Below are positions 10,139 through 23,079 of a stretch of 64,000 bases of DNA, in pieces. Within the stretch, counting starts at the first letter, position 1. Every line of letters starts with the position of its first letter. Position numbers and translations under genes: made by a program. A model generated the notes under the pieces. It was not told the DNA's origin. It saw only the letters and a list, made by a program, of their open reading frames with translations, and searched no databases. The DNA is from Proteus appendicitidis (GTDB taxonomy: Bacteria; Pseudomonadota; Gammaproteobacteria; Enterobacterales; Enterobacteriaceae), in contig NZ_CP127389.1 in the NCBI RefSeq assembly GCF_030271835.1, positions 310,001 through 374,000 of the forward strand, given 5' to 3'.

Positions 10139-10768
10139 ATGGCCAATAAGAAACGTTCGGCAAGCTCTAGCCGCTGGTTACAAGAACATTTTAGTGATAA
10201 ATATGTTCAGCAAGCAAAGAAAAAAGGGTTTCGCTCTCGCGCTTGGTTTAAACTGGAAGAAATTCAGCAAAGTGACAATATCTTTAAACCAGGTATGACC
10301 GTTGTCGATTTAGGAGCTGCTCCTGGTGGGTGGTCTCAATACGTTGTACAGCAGTTAGGAAGCAAAGGTCGAATTATCGCATGCGACCTTTTACCTATGG
10401 ATCCTATTGTTGGAGTCGATTTCCTTCAAGGCGATTTTCGTGATGAACTTGTGTTGAAGGCATTGCTTGATAGAGTAGGTGAAAACAAAGTCCAGGTTGT
10501 CATGTCTGACATGGCTCCAAACATGAGCGGTACGCCCGCGGTCGATATCCCTCGATCCATGTATTTAGTAGAGTTAGCGCTTGATATGTGTCGTGATGTA
10601 CTGGCTCCCGGGGGAAGTTTTATTGTCAAAGTGTTTCAGGGAGAAGGCTTTGATGAATACCTGGGGCAAATACGCTCCCTGTTTACGAAAGTGAAAGTTC
10701 GTAAACCAGACGCTTCGCGGTCTCGTTCTCGTGAGGTATATATTGTAGCCACAGGGCGTAAACTTTAG
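10139..10768 (+). CDS. rlmE: 23S rRNA U2552 2'-O-methyltransferase
   Basis: RlmE (FtsJ) uses S-adenosylmethionine to methylate U2552 of 23S rRNA, late in 50S assembly. The SAM motif is [13 protein letters not shown] (about residues 55-67), and the K-D-K-E tetrad is carried by the SRAWFKL, SDMAPN, IVKVFQ and REVYIVA segments. The ATG at 10139 ([10 protein letters not shown]) gives 209 residues, as in E. coli; a TTG four codons upstream is possible but less likely. Together with ftsH, 47 bp downstream, it forms a heat-shock operon in E. coli. Confidence 0.97.
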   Translation: MANKKRSASSSRWLQEHFSDKYVQQAKKKGFRSRAWFKLEEIQQSDNIFKPGMTVVDLGAAPGGWSQYVVQQLGSKGRIIACDLLPMDPIVGVDFLQGDFRDELVLKALLDRVGENKVQVVMSDMAPNMSGTPAVDIPRSMYLVELALDMCRDVLAPGGSFIVKVFQGEGFDEYLGQIRSLFTKVKVRKPDASRSRSREVYIVATGRKL

Positions 10769-10815
10769 TACCCTAAAGCTATTTGTTAACACAGTTGTAA
10801 TATGAGGTTAATCCC

Positions 10816-12762
10816 TTGAGTGACATGGCGAAAAACCTGATCCTCTGGCTAGTTATTGCAGTCGTTTTGATGTCATTATTCCAGAGCTTCGGACCCAGCG
10901 ATTCGAATAGTCGTAAGGTGGATTACTCTACCTTTATCAATGAGTTAACTAATAACCAATTACGCGAGGTCAGCATAAGTGGTTATGATATTAATGTAAC
11001 TAAAACAGATAACTCAAAGTACAGCACGTATATGCCTATGCGTGATGATAACCTGCTGACCACTTTAATGAACCGTAATGTAAAAGTAACGGGCGAACCA
11101 CTTGAAGGCCAAAGTCTTCTGACTCAAATTTTTGTGTCTTGGTTCCCAATGCTATTACTGATTGGTCTTTGGATTTTCTTTATGCGCCAAATGCAAGGTG
11201 GTGGCGGTAAAGGTGCGATGTCTTTCGGTAAAAGCAAGGCACGCATGTTGACAGAAGACCAAATCAAAACAACCTTTGCTGATGTCGCGGGTTGTGATGA
11301 AGCGAAAGAAGAAGTAAGCGAATTAGTTGAGTATTTACGTGATCCAGGTCGTTTCCAGAAATTAGGGGGTAAAATCCCTAAAGGTATTCTGATGGTAGGG
11401 CCTCCTGGTACAGGTAAAACATTATTAGCAAAAGCCATCGCGGGTGAAGCTAAAGTCCCATTCTTTACCATTTCAGGTTCTGATTTCGTTGAAATGTTTG
11501 TGGGTGTGGGTGCTTCTCGTGTTCGTGATATGTTTGAACAAGCTAAAAAAGCAGCACCTTGTATCATCTTTATCGATGAAATCGATGCGGTCGGTCGTCA
11601 ACGTGGTGCAGGTTTAGGTGGTGGTCATGATGAACGTGAACAAACACTGAACCAAATGCTAGTTGAAATGGATGGCTTCGAAGGTAATGAAGGTATTATC
11701 GTTATCGCGGCAACTAACCGTCCAGACGTGTTAGACCCAGCATTACTTCGTCCTGGTCGTTTTGACCGTCAAGTGGTTGTTGGTTTACCTGATGTGCGTG
11801 GACGTGAGCAAATCCTTAAAGTCCATATGCGCCGTGTGCCTTTATCACCCGATGTTGATCCAGCAATTTTAGCGCGTGGTACTCCAGGTTTCTCTGGTGC
11901 TGACTTAGCTAACTTGGTTAACGAAGCTGCTTTATTCGCTGCTCGTGGTAATAAACGTGTTGTCTCAATGGTTGAGTTTGAGAAAGCGAAAGATAAGATA
12001 ATGATGGGCGCAGAGCGCCGTTCAATGGTGATGACTGAAGAACAAAAAGCATCAACCGCTTATCATGAAGCTGGTCACGCAATTATTGGTCGTTTAGTTC
12101 CTGAACATGATCCTGTGCATAAAGTGACGATTATCCCTCGTGGACGTGCATTAGGTGTGACTTTCTTCTTACCTGAAGGTGACCAAATTAGTGCGAGCCG
12201 TCAGAAGTTAGAGAGCCAAATTTCAACGCTTTACGGTGGTCGTTTAGCTGAAGAAATTATCTACGGTGTAGAGCATGTTTCTACGGGTGCTTCTAATGAC
12301 ATCAAAGTTGCAACCAATATTGCACGTAACATGGTGACACAGTGGGGCTTCTCTGAAAAATTAGGACCATTGCTGTACGCAGAAGAAGAAGGTGAAGTGT
12401 TCTTAGGTCGTTCTGTTGCTAAAGCGCAACATATGTCTGATGAAACGGCTCGTACAATTGACGAAGAAATTAAAGCTATCGTTGATCGTAACTATGTTCG
12501 TGCTCGTCAGATCTTAATGGACAACCTTGATATTCTGCACTCAATGAAAGATGCACTGATGACTTATGAAACTATCGATGCGCCTCAAATTGATGATTTA
12601 ATGAATCGTCGTGATGTTCGTCCACCTGCGGGTTGGGAAGGCAATAATGGCAATAGTGGTACAACGACTACTGCCCAGCCAGCACAAACGCATGTAGCGA
12701 ATGAGCCAAAAGACAAGCCTGAGTCAGAAAGTGATACACCTTCTGATAACAATACTCACTAA
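10816..12762 (+). CDS. ftsH: Membrane AAA+ zinc protease FtsH
   Basis: FtsH degrades membrane and regulatory proteins such as LpxC and sigma-32. There are two N-terminal membrane segments (about 8-26 and 103-123). Walker A GPPGTGKT is at about 195-202, followed by Walker [12 protein letters not shown] and the SRH region LRPGRFDR. The zinc site HEAGH is at about 417-421. The TTG at 10816 has GAGG eight bases upstream; the ATG at 10825 gives the 645-residue form closest to the commonly cited E. coli start. The C-terminal tail is divergent and polar. Confidence 0.97.
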   Translation: MSDMAKNLILWLVIAVVLMSLFQSFGPSDSNSRKVDYSTFINELTNNQLREVSISGYDINVTKTDNSKYSTYMPMRDDNLLTTLMNRNVKVTGEPLEGQSLLTQIFVSWFPMLLLIGLWIFFMRQMQGGGGKGAMSFGKSKARMLTEDQIKTTFADVAGCDEAKEEVSELVEYLRDPGRFQKLGGKIPKGILMVGPPGTGKTLLAKAIAGEAKVPFFTISGSDFVEMFVGVGASRVRDMFEQAKKAAPCIIFIDEIDAVGRQRGAGLGGGHDEREQTLNQMLVEMDGFEGNEGIIVIAATNRPDVLDPALLRPGRFDRQVVVGLPDVRGREQILKVHMRRVPLSPDVDPAILARGTPGFSGADLANLVNEAALFAARGNKRVVSMVEFEKAKDKIMMGAERRSMVMTEEQKASTAYHEAGHAIIGRLVPEHDPVHKVTIIPRGRALGVTFFLPEGDQISASRQKLESQISTLYGGRLAEEIIYGVEHVSTGASNDIKVATNIARNMVTQWGFSEKLGPLLYAEEEGEVFLGRSVAKAQHMSDETARTIDEEIKAIVDRNYVRARQILMDNLDILHSMKDALMTYETIDAPQIDDLMNRRDVRPPAGWEGNNGNSGTTTTAQPAQTHVANEPKDKPESESDTPSDNNTH

Positions 12763-12802
12763 TCCTTATTGGGTTACGCATATTGAGTAAGCTATAAATA
12801 CA

Positions 12803-12827
12803 AACCCCAGGCTTCTGGGGTTTTTTT
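12803..12827 (+). terminator. Terminator after ftsH
   Basis: AACCCCAG (12803-12810) pairs with CTGGGGTT (12815-12822), then a T run to 12827. folP starts 18 bp later, so some readthrough probably feeds folP-glmM. Confidence 0.85.
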
Positions 12828-12844
12828 ATGAAGGTATCAATGAA

Positions 12845-13687
12845 ATGAAATTAATGGCTAGAGGAACCGAATTTAATTTATCAACACCTCAAGTTATGGG
12901 GATTTTGAATGTTACTCCAGACTCTTTTTCTGATGGTGGCACTCATAATTCACTTAATGATGCAGTTGACCATGCCGCAAAATTGATCGCCGAAGGGGCT
13001 TCTATCATCGATATTGGTGGTGAGTCTACTAGACCCGGCGCAAGTGATGTCTCTATTGATGAAGAGTTGCAGCGTGTTGTTCCTGTTGTTGAGGCTATTC
13101 GTCAGCGTTTTGATGTGTGGATCTCTGTTGATACATCCAAGGCTCCAGTCATTACCGAATCTGCAAATGTAGGTGCTTCAATTATCAATGATATTCGCTC
13201 TTTACAAGAGCCGGGAGCGCTTGAAGCAGCTGCTAAAACAGGTTTGCCAGTGTGCATTATGCATATGCAAGGTGACCCTAAAACTATGCAACAATCACCA
13301 CATTATGAGAATGTGATGATAGATGTTGATCGTTTTTTACAAGAAAATATTCAACGTTGTGTTGATGCTGGAATCGAAAAAAATCAAATTATTCTTGATC
13401 CAGGATTCGGCTTTGGTAAAAATTTAGCGCATAATTACCAATTATTAGCACACTTAAGTGAACTTCATCACTTTGGTTTACCCATACTTGCCGGAATGTC
13501 ACGCAAATCAATGGTTGGACAACTATTGAATGTACCACCACAAGAGCGTGTTGCTGGTAGTGTGGCATGCGCAGTGATTGCAGCGATGCAAGGCGCACAA
13601 ATTATTCGTGTACACGATGTTAAAGAGACTGTTGATGCGATGAAAGTCGTACAAGCGACTCTTTCTGCAAAGGAAAATAATGAATGA
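12845..13687 (+). CDS. folP: Dihydropteroate synthase
   Basis: FolP joins 4-aminobenzoate to pterin diphosphate in folate synthesis and is the sulfonamide target. This 280-residue protein has both family signatures: [15 protein letters not shown] and [12 protein letters not shown]. The later segments [14 protein letters not shown] and GMSRKSM complete the TIM barrel active site. Nothing in the sulfonamide-contact loops stands out by eye. The stop overlaps the glmM start (ATGA), so the two are translationally coupled. Confidence 0.97.
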   Translation: MKLMARGTEFNLSTPQVMGILNVTPDSFSDGGTHNSLNDAVDHAAKLIAEGASIIDIGGESTRPGASDVSIDEELQRVVPVVEAIRQRFDVWISVDTSKAPVITESANVGASIINDIRSLQEPGALEAAAKTGLPVCIMHMQGDPKTMQQSPHYENVMIDVDRFLQENIQRCVDAGIEKNQIILDPGFGFGKNLAHNYQLLAHLSELHHFGLPILAGMSRKSMVGQLLNVPPQERVAGSVACAVIAAMQGAQIIRVHDVKETVDAMKVVQATLSAKENNE

Positions 13688-15021
13688 GCGAACGTAAATA
13701 CTTTGGAACAGATGGTATCCGTGGAAAAGTAGGTGATAGTCCAATTACACCTGATTTTGTATTAAAACTGGGTTGGGCTGCGGGCAAAGTATTAGCACGT
13801 CATGGCTCTCGTAAAATCATTATTGGTAAAGATACACGTATCTCTGGCTATATGCTGGAATCTGCATTAGAAGCGGGTTTAGCTGCGGCAGGTTTATCAG
13901 CCTCATTTACAGGGCCAATGCCAACACCGGCTGTTGCTTATTTAACGCGTACATTCCGTGCTGAAGCTGGGATTGTTATTTCAGCTTCTCATAACCCTTA
14001 TTACGATAACGGGATCAAATTCTTCTCTATTGATGGCACAAAATTACCAGATGAAGTAGAAGAAGCCATTGAAGCTGAAATGGAAAAACCAATTACCTGT
14101 GTTGAATCAGCAGAGCTTGGTCGTGCAAATCGTATCGTGGATGCGGCAGGTCGTTATATTGAATTCTGTAAGGGGACTTTCCCGAATGAAAACAATCTTA
14201 ATGGTCTTAAAGTGGTTGTCGATTGTGCTCATGGTGCAACCTACCACATTGCGCCAAACGTATTTCGTGAGTTAGGTGCTGAAGTGATCACTATTGGCTG
14301 TGAGCCAACGGGTATCAATATCAATGAAGAGTGTGGCGCAACAGATGTTCGTATGTTGCAAAAACGCGTATTAGAAGAAGGCGCTGATGTTGGTTTAGCT
14401 TTTGATGGTGACGGTGACCGTATCATCATGGTTGACCATCAAGGTCTAAAAGTTGATGGTGACCAAATTCTCTACATTATTGCGAGAGAAGCGTTACGCC
14501 AAGGTCAATTACGCGGTGGTGCAGTTGGTACTCTAATGAGCAATATGGGATTAGAGATTGCATTGAAACAACTGGGTATTCCTTTTGTCAGAGCAAAAGT
14601 GGGCGACCGCTATGTGCTTGAAAAATTACAAGAGAAAGGCTGGCGTTTAGGTGCTGAAAACTCAGGTCACATTATTTTATTAGATAAAACGACGACAGGT
14701 GATGGTATTGTTGCTGGTTTACAAGTTTTAAGTGCAATGGTACGTAACCATATGAGTCTGCATGATCTATGTAGTGGCATGAAACTATTACCACAAATTT
14801 TAGTGAATGTTCGTTTTACCGGTAGCCACGATCCACTACAAACACCAGAAGTTCAGAAAGTCGCTAAAGCGGTTGAAGAAGAACTGGCTGGTAAAGGTCG
14901 TGTATTGCTGCGTAAATCAGGAACAGAACCTTTAATTCGTGTCATGGTTGAAGGTGAAAATGAAGAGCAAGTCACGGCGATGGCAAATCGTATTGCAGAC
15001 GCTGTGAAGCACGTTGGTTAA
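13684..15021 (+). CDS. glmM: Phosphoglucosamine mutase
   Basis: GlmM converts glucosamine-6-phosphate to glucosamine-1-phosphate for UDP-GlcNAc, feeding murein and LPS. The 445-residue length is standard. The start [12 protein letters not shown] is typical, the phosphoserine is in [13 protein letters not shown] (Ser near residue 102), the metal loop is DGDGDR, and the phosphate-binding loop is [12 protein letters not shown]. It overlaps folP by 4 bp. Confidence 0.98.
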   Translation: MSERKYFGTDGIRGKVGDSPITPDFVLKLGWAAGKVLARHGSRKIIIGKDTRISGYMLESALEAGLAAAGLSASFTGPMPTPAVAYLTRTFRAEAGIVISASHNPYYDNGIKFFSIDGTKLPDEVEEAIEAEMEKPITCVESAELGRANRIVDAAGRYIEFCKGTFPNENNLNGLKVVVDCAHGATYHIAPNVFRELGAEVITIGCEPTGININEECGATDVRMLQKRVLEEGADVGLAFDGDGDRIIMVDHQGLKVDGDQILYIIAREALRQGQLRGGAVGTLMSNMGLEIALKQLGIPFVRAKVGDRYVLEKLQEKGWRLGAENSGHIILLDKTTTGDGIVAGLQVLSAMVRNHMSLHDLCSGMKLLPQILVNVRFTGSHDPLQTPEVQKVAKAVEEELAGKGRVLLRKSGTEPLIRVMVEGENEEQVTAMANRIADAVKHVG

Positions 15022-15097
15022 TTGATGCTTTTTTCTTCAATCAATCACTTTGTAGAAAAATAACCTTGCTTGTCAGTTCAGCTTTGGTTAGTATTCA

Positions 15098-15132
15098 CAC
15101 CCGCTTAGTAAGGTCTTGAACTAAAGCGGGTG
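15098..15132. repeat. Inverted repeat in the secG leader
   Basis: CACCCGCTT (15098-15106) and AAGCGGGTG (15124-15132) are perfect complements with a 17-nt loop. There is no T tract, so this is not a terminator. It is a candidate structured 5' UTR element of secG. Confidence 0.4.
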
Positions 15133-15186
15133 AAGCAATCGAAGGTTATCGTTAAGACGATAAGTTCCATAGAAAAGGTAACGCAA

Positions 15187-15531
15187 ATGTATACGGCACT
15201 CATTGTTATTCTTATCATTGTAGCAACAGGGCTAGTTGGTCTGATCCTGTTACAGCAGGGTAAAGGTGCTGATATGGGCGCTTCTTTTGGTGCAGGTGCT
15301 TCCGGTACAGTATTTGGTTCAAGCGGTTCAGCTAACTTTATGACCCGTATGACCGCTGTTTTAGCGACAGCTTTTATTGTACTTGCCCTTATTTTAGGTA
15401 ATCTAAGTGCCAATAAAACTGTACGTGAAGACAGCAAATGGATGTCTATCGAGCAGACTACAGAAGAAGCTAAAAAAGCTGAGCAATTAGCAGCGCCTGT
15501 AGCGCCAGCAAATACAGATATTCCGCAGTAA
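15187..15531 (+). CDS. secG: Preprotein translocase subunit SecG
   Basis: SecG is the small, two-helix partner of SecYE. The first membrane segment is about residues 1-22, followed by the conserved cytoplasmic LLQQGKGADMGASFGAG loop and a second segment around 51-73. The ATG at 15187 (MYTALIV, 114 residues) matches family starts and follows AAGGTAACG; an in-frame upstream start would add 19 polar residues with no homology. The polar C-terminus is variable. tRNA-Leu follows, as in E. coli. Confidence 0.95.
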   Translation: MYTALIVILIIVATGLVGLILLQQGKGADMGASFGAGASGTVFGSSGSANFMTRMTAVLATAFIVLALILGNLSANKTVREDSKWMSIEQTTEEAKKAEQLAAPVAPANTDIPQ

Positions 15532-15589
15532 ACTAAGTAAAGATTTAAATGAGATTGTTAATTTTTACGCAGTAACAGTCTCATTAAGT

Positions 15590-15679
15590 GCCGAGGTGGT
15601 GAAATTGGTATACACGCTACCTTGAGGTGGTAGTGCCTATAAAACGGGCGTACGGGTTCAAGTCCCGTTCTCGGCACCA
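15590..15679 (+). tRNA. leuU: tRNA-Leu (anticodon GAG)
   Basis: The cloverleaf is complete with encoded CCA. The acceptor is GCCGAGG with TCTCGGC (one G-T), the anticodon arm is CTACC-TTGAGGT-GGTAG, the T-arm is ACGGG-TTCAAGT-CCCGT, and the long class II variable arm is typical of leucine tRNA. Its position between secG and metY equals E. coli leuU, though the variable arm is 3 nt longer. Confidence 0.96.
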
Positions 15680-15739
15680 TTATTCCAGATAGCTTGCGTT
15701 TTGCTTGTTATCAGCGTAAAATTTGCCACGTTTTTCGAA

Positions 15740-15816
<77 letters not shown>

Positions 15817-15935
15817 CTTCTAACAATACAGCACTTTTCTCATTAATCATCTTGTTGAACCGATTATGATCCTGAGTGGAATGTGCCGTAAGAAGAGGTT
15901 ATTCTCGAATGGCAAGTTACAGGGTCCAGTTGCAT

Positions 15936-18000
<2,065 letters not shown>

Positions 18001-18022
18001 CAACTGAGCAGGAAGGAACAGA

Positions 18023-20779
18023 ATGACAGATGAAACAGTAAAATCACTGGCAGAAGAGATTCAGACACCGGTTGAACGTTTGGTACAGCAGTTTGCTGAT
18101 GCCGGTATTAAGAAGACCGTCTCTGATTCTGTCTCCCAAAAAGAGAAAGAAACCTTACTGGCTTGGTTGAATCGTGATAAAGACGTATCAACCAACCAAC
18201 CAGAAAAATTAACGTTACAACGCAAAGTGCGCAGTACGTTAAGTGTTCCTGGTACAGGTGGCAAAAGTAAATCAGTAGCCATCGAAGTCCGCAAAAAACG
18301 CACTTATGTGAACCGTGACGCCGTTGAAAAAGCGCAAGCGGATGAGCAAGCTCAGCGTGAAGCGGAAGAAAAGGCGCATCGCGAAGCCGAAGAAAAAGCC
18401 CAGCGCGAAGCACAAGAGAAAGCACAGCGCGAAGCTGAAGAAAAAGCAAAACGTGAAGCTGAAAAGGCAAAGAAAGACGCCGAAGAAAAAGCGAAACGTG
18501 AAGCTGAAGAAGCAAAACGTGAAGCAGCGGAATTAGCTAAGCGCGAAGCAGCGGAAAAAGATAAAGTGAAACAAAACGATAAACCAAAAGCTGATAAAGC
18601 AGCAGATCAGGAAAAAGCACGTCGCAATGCTGAACAGGCTGAACTGAAGCGTAAAACGGAAGAAACACAGCGCCGTAAAGCGGAAGAAGAAGCACGAGTT
18701 GCAGCAGAAAAAGCACGTCGTTTAGCTGAAGAAAATGCTGAAAAATGGACTGCTGAACCTAAAGCACCAGAAACTGAAGGCTCAGACTATCATGTAACAA
18801 CATCACGTTATGCTCGTGATGCAGAAGATGAAAGTGATGCTGAAGTTGAAGGTGGTCGCGGTCGTGGTCGCAACGCTAAGGCTCCTCGTCCTAAGAAAAA
18901 CAACCGCCATTCTGAAAAAGCAGATCGTGAAGAAGCACGCGCTGCTGGCCGCACTAACAAGAAAGGTAAACGTAAAGGTAGCTCATTACAGCAAGGCTTC
19001 AATAAGCCAGCGGCTGTTGTAAACCGTGATGTTGTTATCGGTGAGACTATTTCTGTTGCTGAACTTGCTAACAAAATGGCAGTAAAAGGGTCTGAAGTTA
19101 TCAAAACTATGATGAAAATGGGTGCTATGGCGACCATTAATCAGGTTTTAGACCAAGAAACTGCACAGCTTGTTGCTGAAGAAATGGGCCATAAAGTTAT
19201 CTTACGTCGTGAAAACGAGTTAGAAGAACAAGTCATGAGCGATCGTGATACTGGCGAAGAAAGCGCAGTATCTCGTGCACCTGTTGTGACTATCATGGGT
19301 CACGTTGACCACGGTAAAACATCATTACTGGACTACATTCGTTCAACGAAAGTAGCATCAGGCGAAGCGGGTGGTATTACCCAGCATATCGGTGCTTACC
19401 ACGTTAAGACTGACAAAGGTGAAATCACCTTCCTTGATACTCCAGGTCACGCCGCGTTTACTTCAATGCGTGCTCGTGGTGCTCAGGTAACGGATATCGT
19501 TGTTCTGGTTGTTGCGGCAGATGATGGTGTAATGCCACAAACTATCGAAGCAATCCAACACGCAAAAGCGGCAAACGTACCTGTTGTTGTTGCAGTGAAC
19601 AAAATTGATAAACACGAAGCTGATCCAGATCGCGTTAAAACTGAACTGTCTCAATATGGCATCCTGCCAGAAGAGTGGGGCGGCGAAACTCAGTTTATGC
19701 ACGTATCTGCAAAACAAGGCTTAGGTATCGACGAGCTGCTGGATGCTATTCTTTTACAAGCGGAAGTTCTTGAACTGAAAGCAGTTAAAGAAGGTATGGC
19801 AAGCGGTGTTGTTATCGAATCTTACCTTGATAAAGGTCGTGGTCCAGTTGCAACTATTCTTGTCCGTGAAGGTACACTGAATAAAGGCGACATCGTTCTG
19901 TGTGGCTTCGAATACGGTCGTATTCGTGCGATGCGTAACGAATTAGGTCAAGACGTTCAATCTGCTGGCCCATCAATGCCAGTTGAGATTTTAGGTCTGT
20001 CTAACGTTCCTTCTGCAGGTGATGAAGCAACAGTTGTTCGTGACGAGAAAAAAGCGCGTGAAGTTGCATTATACCGTCAAGGTAAATTCCGCGATGTTAA
20101 ACTGGCTCGTCAGCAGAAATCTAAACTGGAAAACATGTTCGCTAACATGGAAGAAGGTAAAACTTCTGAACTGAACATCGTTCTGAAAACAGACGTTCAA
20201 GGTACTTGTGAAGCGATCACTGATGCTTTAGTTAAACTGTCTACTAATGAAGTTAAACTGAAAATCATCGGTTCAGGCGTAGGTGGTATCACTGAAACTG
20301 ACGCAACATTAGCAGCGGCTTCTAACGCAATCATTCTTGGTTTTAACGTTCGTGCTGATGCATCTGCTCGCCGTATCATTGAACAAGAAAGCGTTGATTT
20401 ACGTTACTACTCCGTTATCTATAGCCTGATTGACGAAATCAAACTGGCAATGAGCGGTATGTTGGCACCTGAATATAAACAAGAAATCATGGGTCTTGCA
20501 GAAGTCCGTGATGTGTTTAAATCACCTAAATTTGGCGCGATTGCGGGCTGTATGGTGGTTGAAGGTAACATCAAACGTAATAACCCAATTCGTGTTCTAC
20601 GTGATAACGTGGTTATCTATGAAGGCGAACTGGAGTCACTGCGTCGCTTTAAAGATGACGTCAACGAAGTACGTAACGGCATGGAATGTGGTATCGGTGT
20701 GAAAAACTACAACGATGTCCGTGTTGGCGACATGATTGAAGTCTTCCAAGTTATCGAAATCAAACGTTCTATTGATTAA
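18023..20779 (+). CDS. infB: Translation initiation factor IF-2
   Basis: IF-2 brings fMet-tRNA to the 30S subunit and promotes subunit joining as a GTPase. It has 918 residues (E. coli 890). The N-terminal subdomain is [14 protein letters not shown] long, highly charged helical region of Ala-Glu-Lys-Arg repeats spans about 105-245, then a basic stretch. The G domain carries [13 protein letters not shown] and NKID. Domains II to IV follow, with the fMet-tRNA binding end. The repeat region accounts for the extra length. I could not identify internal start sites for shorter IF-2 forms with confidence. Confidence 0.98.
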   Translation: MTDETVKSLAEEIQTPVERLVQQFADAGIKKTVSDSVSQKEKETLLAWLNRDKDVSTNQPEKLTLQRKVRSTLSVPGTGGKSKSVAIEVRKKRTYVNRDAVEKAQADEQAQREAEEKAHREAEEKAQREAQEKAQREAEEKAKREAEKAKKDAEEKAKREAEEAKREAAELAKREAAEKDKVKQNDKPKADKAADQEKARRNAEQAELKRKTEETQRRKAEEEARVAAEKARRLAEENAEKWTAEPKAPETEGSDYHVTTSRYARDAEDESDAEVEGGRGRGRNAKAPRPKKNNRHSEKADREEARAAGRTNKKGKRKGSSLQQGFNKPAAVVNRDVVIGETISVAELANKMAVKGSEVIKTMMKMGAMATINQVLDQETAQLVAEEMGHKVILRRENELEEQVMSDRDTGEESAVSRAPVVTIMGHVDHGKTSLLDYIRSTKVASGEAGGITQHIGAYHVKTDKGEITFLDTPGHAAFTSMRARGAQVTDIVVLVVAADDGVMPQTIEAIQHAKAANVPVVVAVNKIDKHEADPDRVKTELSQYGILPEEWGGETQFMHVSAKQGLGIDELLDAILLQAEVLELKAVKEGMASGVVIESYLDKGRGPVATILVREGTLNKGDIVLCGFEYGRIRAMRNELGQDVQSAGPSMPVEILGLSNVPSAGDEATVVRDEKKAREVALYRQGKFRDVKLARQQKSKLENMFANMEEGKTSELNIVLKTDVQGTCEAITDALVKLSTNEVKLKIIGSGVGGITETDATLAAASNAIILGFNVRADASARRIIEQESVDLRYYSVIYSLIDEIKLAMSGMLAPEYKQEIMGLAEVRDVFKSPKFGAIAGCMVVEGNIKRNNPIRVLRDNVVIYEGELESLRRFKDDVNEVRNGMECGIGVKNYNDVRVGDMIEVFQVIEIKRSID

Positions 20780-20799
20780 TTTAGTCCGTTTTGTTTTAA

Positions 20800-20821
20800 A
20801 AGGGAGCTTAATGGCTCCCTT
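20800..20821 (+). terminator. Weak hairpin after infB
   Basis: AAGGGAGC pairs with GCTCCCTT around a 6-nt loop. The tail is only partly T-rich (CTTATTCC), so it may be an mRNA processing or partial terminator structure ahead of rbfA. Confidence 0.5.
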
Positions 20822-21081
20822 CTTATTCCTGTCTTTGCTGTATTCTCCTCTTATTTCCTCTCCATTTTTCAACATAACCGAAATAGATTGCCTTTCAGTA
20901 ATTTATGAAAGTGAAATAACAGGGTAAAATAGCACCAAAGAAACATTTTATTTCTAAAGAAAGAAATCAGAGAAAGCGGTTGTTAAATATCACTTCATGT
21001 ATACTCTTTAGATATCATTGATTTTAGATTTGAATTAACAATGACAATCAGGGCGATACCCTATTGTCAGGGAGAGATAAA

Positions 21082-21483
21082 ATGGCAAGAGATTTTAGCC
21101 GTAGTCAGCGTGTTTCTCAGGAAATGCAAAAAGAAATCGCTATCATTTTACAACGCGAAGTCAAAGATCCACGTATTGGAATGGCAACGGTTTCTGGCGT
21201 TGAAATTTCTCGTGATTTGGCTTATGCCAAAGTATTTGTCACCTTTTTAAACTTATCAGGTGGTGAAAAAAGCGAAGAAGAGATGGTTGCAGATGGTTTA
21301 ACTGCACTTAATGAAGCCGCTGGTTTTATTCGTTCTTTATTAGGTAAAGCGATGCGTTTACGTATTGTGCCTGAACTGACATTTGCTTATGACAACTCAT
21401 TAGTTGAAGGTATGCGTATGTCTAACTTAGTTTCTAACGTCGTTAAAAGCGATGAAGAGCGTCGTCATAAAGAGGATAAATAA
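21082..21483 (+). CDS. rbfA: 30S ribosome-binding factor RbfA
   Basis: This 133-residue KH-fold cold-shock factor binds the 30S subunit and helps mature 16S rRNA. The start at ATG 21082 ([11 protein letters not shown]) has GGAGA seven bases upstream; the in-frame TTG at 21064 adds six residues without family support. Conserved segments are [23 protein letters not shown] and [19 protein letters not shown]. Its stop codon shares one base with the truB start. Confidence 0.96.
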   Translation: MARDFSRSQRVSQEMQKEIAIILQREVKDPRIGMATVSGVEISRDLAYAKVFVTFLNLSGGEKSEEEMVADGLTALNEAAGFIRSLLGKAMRLRIVPELTFAYDNSLVEGMRMSNLVSNVVKSDEERRHKEDK

Positions 21484-22436
21484 TGGGGCGTCGTCGTAAG
21501 GGGCGTGAGATTAACGGCGTATTGCTACTCGATAAACCCCAAGATATTTCCTCTAACGATGCACTCCAAAAAGTCCGCCGTATGTTTAATGCCAGTAAGG
21601 CAGGGCATACTGGGGCATTGGATCCTTTAGCAACAGGTATGCTCCCTATTTGTTTAGGTGAAGCAACAAAATTTTCACAGTTTCTATTGGATTCTGATAA
21701 GCGTTATCGTGTTATTGCACGTTTAGGGCAACGAACAGATACCTCTGATGCACATGGTGAGGTTATTCAAGAGCGCCCAGTACAATTTACACAACAGGCT
21801 TTAGATGATGCCTTAGATAGTTTTCGTGGCGAAACATTGCAAGTCCCTTCAATGTACTCCGCTTTAAAACATCAGGGTAAACCGCTTTACGAATATGCCC
21901 GACAAGGTATTGAAGTTGAGCGTGAAGCAAGACCTATCACGGTTTATGAACTTCAGTTTATTCGCTGGGAAGGTGATGAGCTAGAGCTGGAAATTCATTG
22001 TTCTAAAGGTACTTACATTCGAACAATTATTGATGATCTTGGTGAGAAATTACAATGTGGCGCTCACGTTATTTTCTTACGTCGATTAGAAGTCGCAGAT
22101 TATCCTAAAGAACGAATGGTAACGTTAGCGCAATTAAGCTCGATGATAGAGAATGCACAAACTGCGCAAGAAGATCCTTTCTTAGCGCTTGATGCACTGT
22201 TATTGCCTATGGATACCGCTGTTGCACATTTTCCTGTTGTGAATTTGACCACGATTATTGCGAGTTATCTCAAGTTGGGGCAGCCTGTTCGTGTTAATCA
22301 TGACATTAATGAAGGCGAATGGGTAAGAGTAACTGAAGGCGATGAAAAAAAATTCATTGGCCTTGCTATCATTAAAGATGGTCTCGTCGCTCCGAAAAGA
22401 GTGGTTGTGGACTATAGCGCACAAGATAACACTTAA
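21483..22436 (+). CDS. truB: tRNA pseudouridine-55 synthase
   Basis: TruB makes pseudouridine 55 in the T loop of tRNAs. The catalytic aspartate is in the [15 protein letters not shown] motif (around residue 48), [20 protein letters not shown] follows, and a C-terminal PUA-like region covers about 250-317. The 317-residue length is standard. It overlaps rbfA by one base, implying coupled translation. Confidence 0.97.
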   Translation: MGRRRKGREINGVLLLDKPQDISSNDALQKVRRMFNASKAGHTGALDPLATGMLPICLGEATKFSQFLLDSDKRYRVIARLGQRTDTSDAHGEVIQERPVQFTQQALDDALDSFRGETLQVPSMYSALKHQGKPLYEYARQGIEVEREARPITVYELQFIRWEGDELELEIHCSKGTYIRTIIDDLGEKLQCGAHVIFLRRLEVADYPKERMVTLAQLSSMIENAQTAQEDPFLALDALLLPMDTAVAHFPVVNLTTIIASYLKLGQPVRVNHDINEGEWVRVTEGDEKKFIGLAIIKDGLVAPKRVVVDYSAQDNT

Positions 22437-22559
22437 TAGCAATCTTGCGCTAAAAGTGTTTGAAGCGTAGAATAATGCGGCTATCTGTTTAGGTGGCTGA
22501 GTTGGATAGCTGAATTAGAGATTGGCTATCTGAAAATTTTACTTAATTTGGAGTTTATT

Positions 22560-22829
22560 ATGTCTCTAAGTACTGAAGCGAAAGCACAAATCGTTGCTGA
22601 ATTTGGTCGTGATGCTAACGATACTGGCTCAAGCGAAGTTCAGATTGCACTGCTGACTGCAGAAATCAACCACCTGCAAGGTCACTTTTCAGAGCACAAA
22701 AAAGATCACCACAGCCGTCGTGGTCTGCTGCGTAAAGTTTCCAGCCGTCGTAATCTGCTGGACTACCTGAAACGTAAAGATGTTGCTCGTTACTCTGCAC
22801 TGATTGAACGTTTAGGTCTGCGTCGCTAA
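22560..22829 (+). CDS. rpsO: 30S ribosomal protein S15
   Basis: This 89-residue protein matches E. coli S15 in length and pattern ([33 protein letters not shown] is split by conserved spacing into helices 1-3). The ATG at 22560 is preceded by GGAG. S15 binds the central domain of 16S rRNA and in E. coli represses its own mRNA through a pseudoknot in the leader; I could not verify the pseudoknot by eye. A terminator separates it from pnp. Confidence 0.98.
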   Translation: MSLSTEAKAQIVAEFGRDANDTGSSEVQIALLTAEINHLQGHFSEHKKDHHSRRGLLRKVSSRRNLLDYLKRKDVARYSALIERLGLRR

Positions 22830-22847
22830 TCAAGCGAGTTTCAGTGG

Positions 22848-22870
22848 AAAGGGGCCTGTTGGCCCCTTTT
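22848..22870 (+). terminator. Terminator after rpsO
   Basis: AAAGGGGCC (22848-22856) pairs with GGCCCCTTT (22861-22869) around TGTT. The T tract is short, consistent with the partial readthrough into pnp known from E. coli. Confidence 0.8.
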
Positions 22871-22954
22871 CTACTAGAAAGTGCTATTTTTAATATTAGT
22901 CGTTATGTTTTAATGTGGTGATTGTTATTTAGTCTCTCTAGTTACGACAATTCG

Positions 22955-23007
22955 CGCGGCTAATGAAAGTATTTATCACTCAATGGTCAATATTTTCATT
23001 AGTCGCG
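22955..23007 (+). promoter_or_regulatory. pnp leader hairpin (RNase III autoregulation element)
   Basis: CGCGGCTAATGAAA (22955-22968) pairs with TTTCATTAGTCGCG (22994-23007), a 14-bp stem with one G-U pair, in the pnp 5' UTR. A smaller hairpin GTCGC/GCGAC follows at 23039-23058. In E. coli an equivalent leader duplex is cut by RNase III and then unwound or degraded by PNPase, giving feedback control. Position and stem length support the same mechanism. Confidence 0.75.
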
Positions 23008-23079
23008 AGGGGACGTAGCGGAGAAAAGATCATTCATCGTCGCTAAACATCTGGCGACAATAAGATAAAGGATATTATT

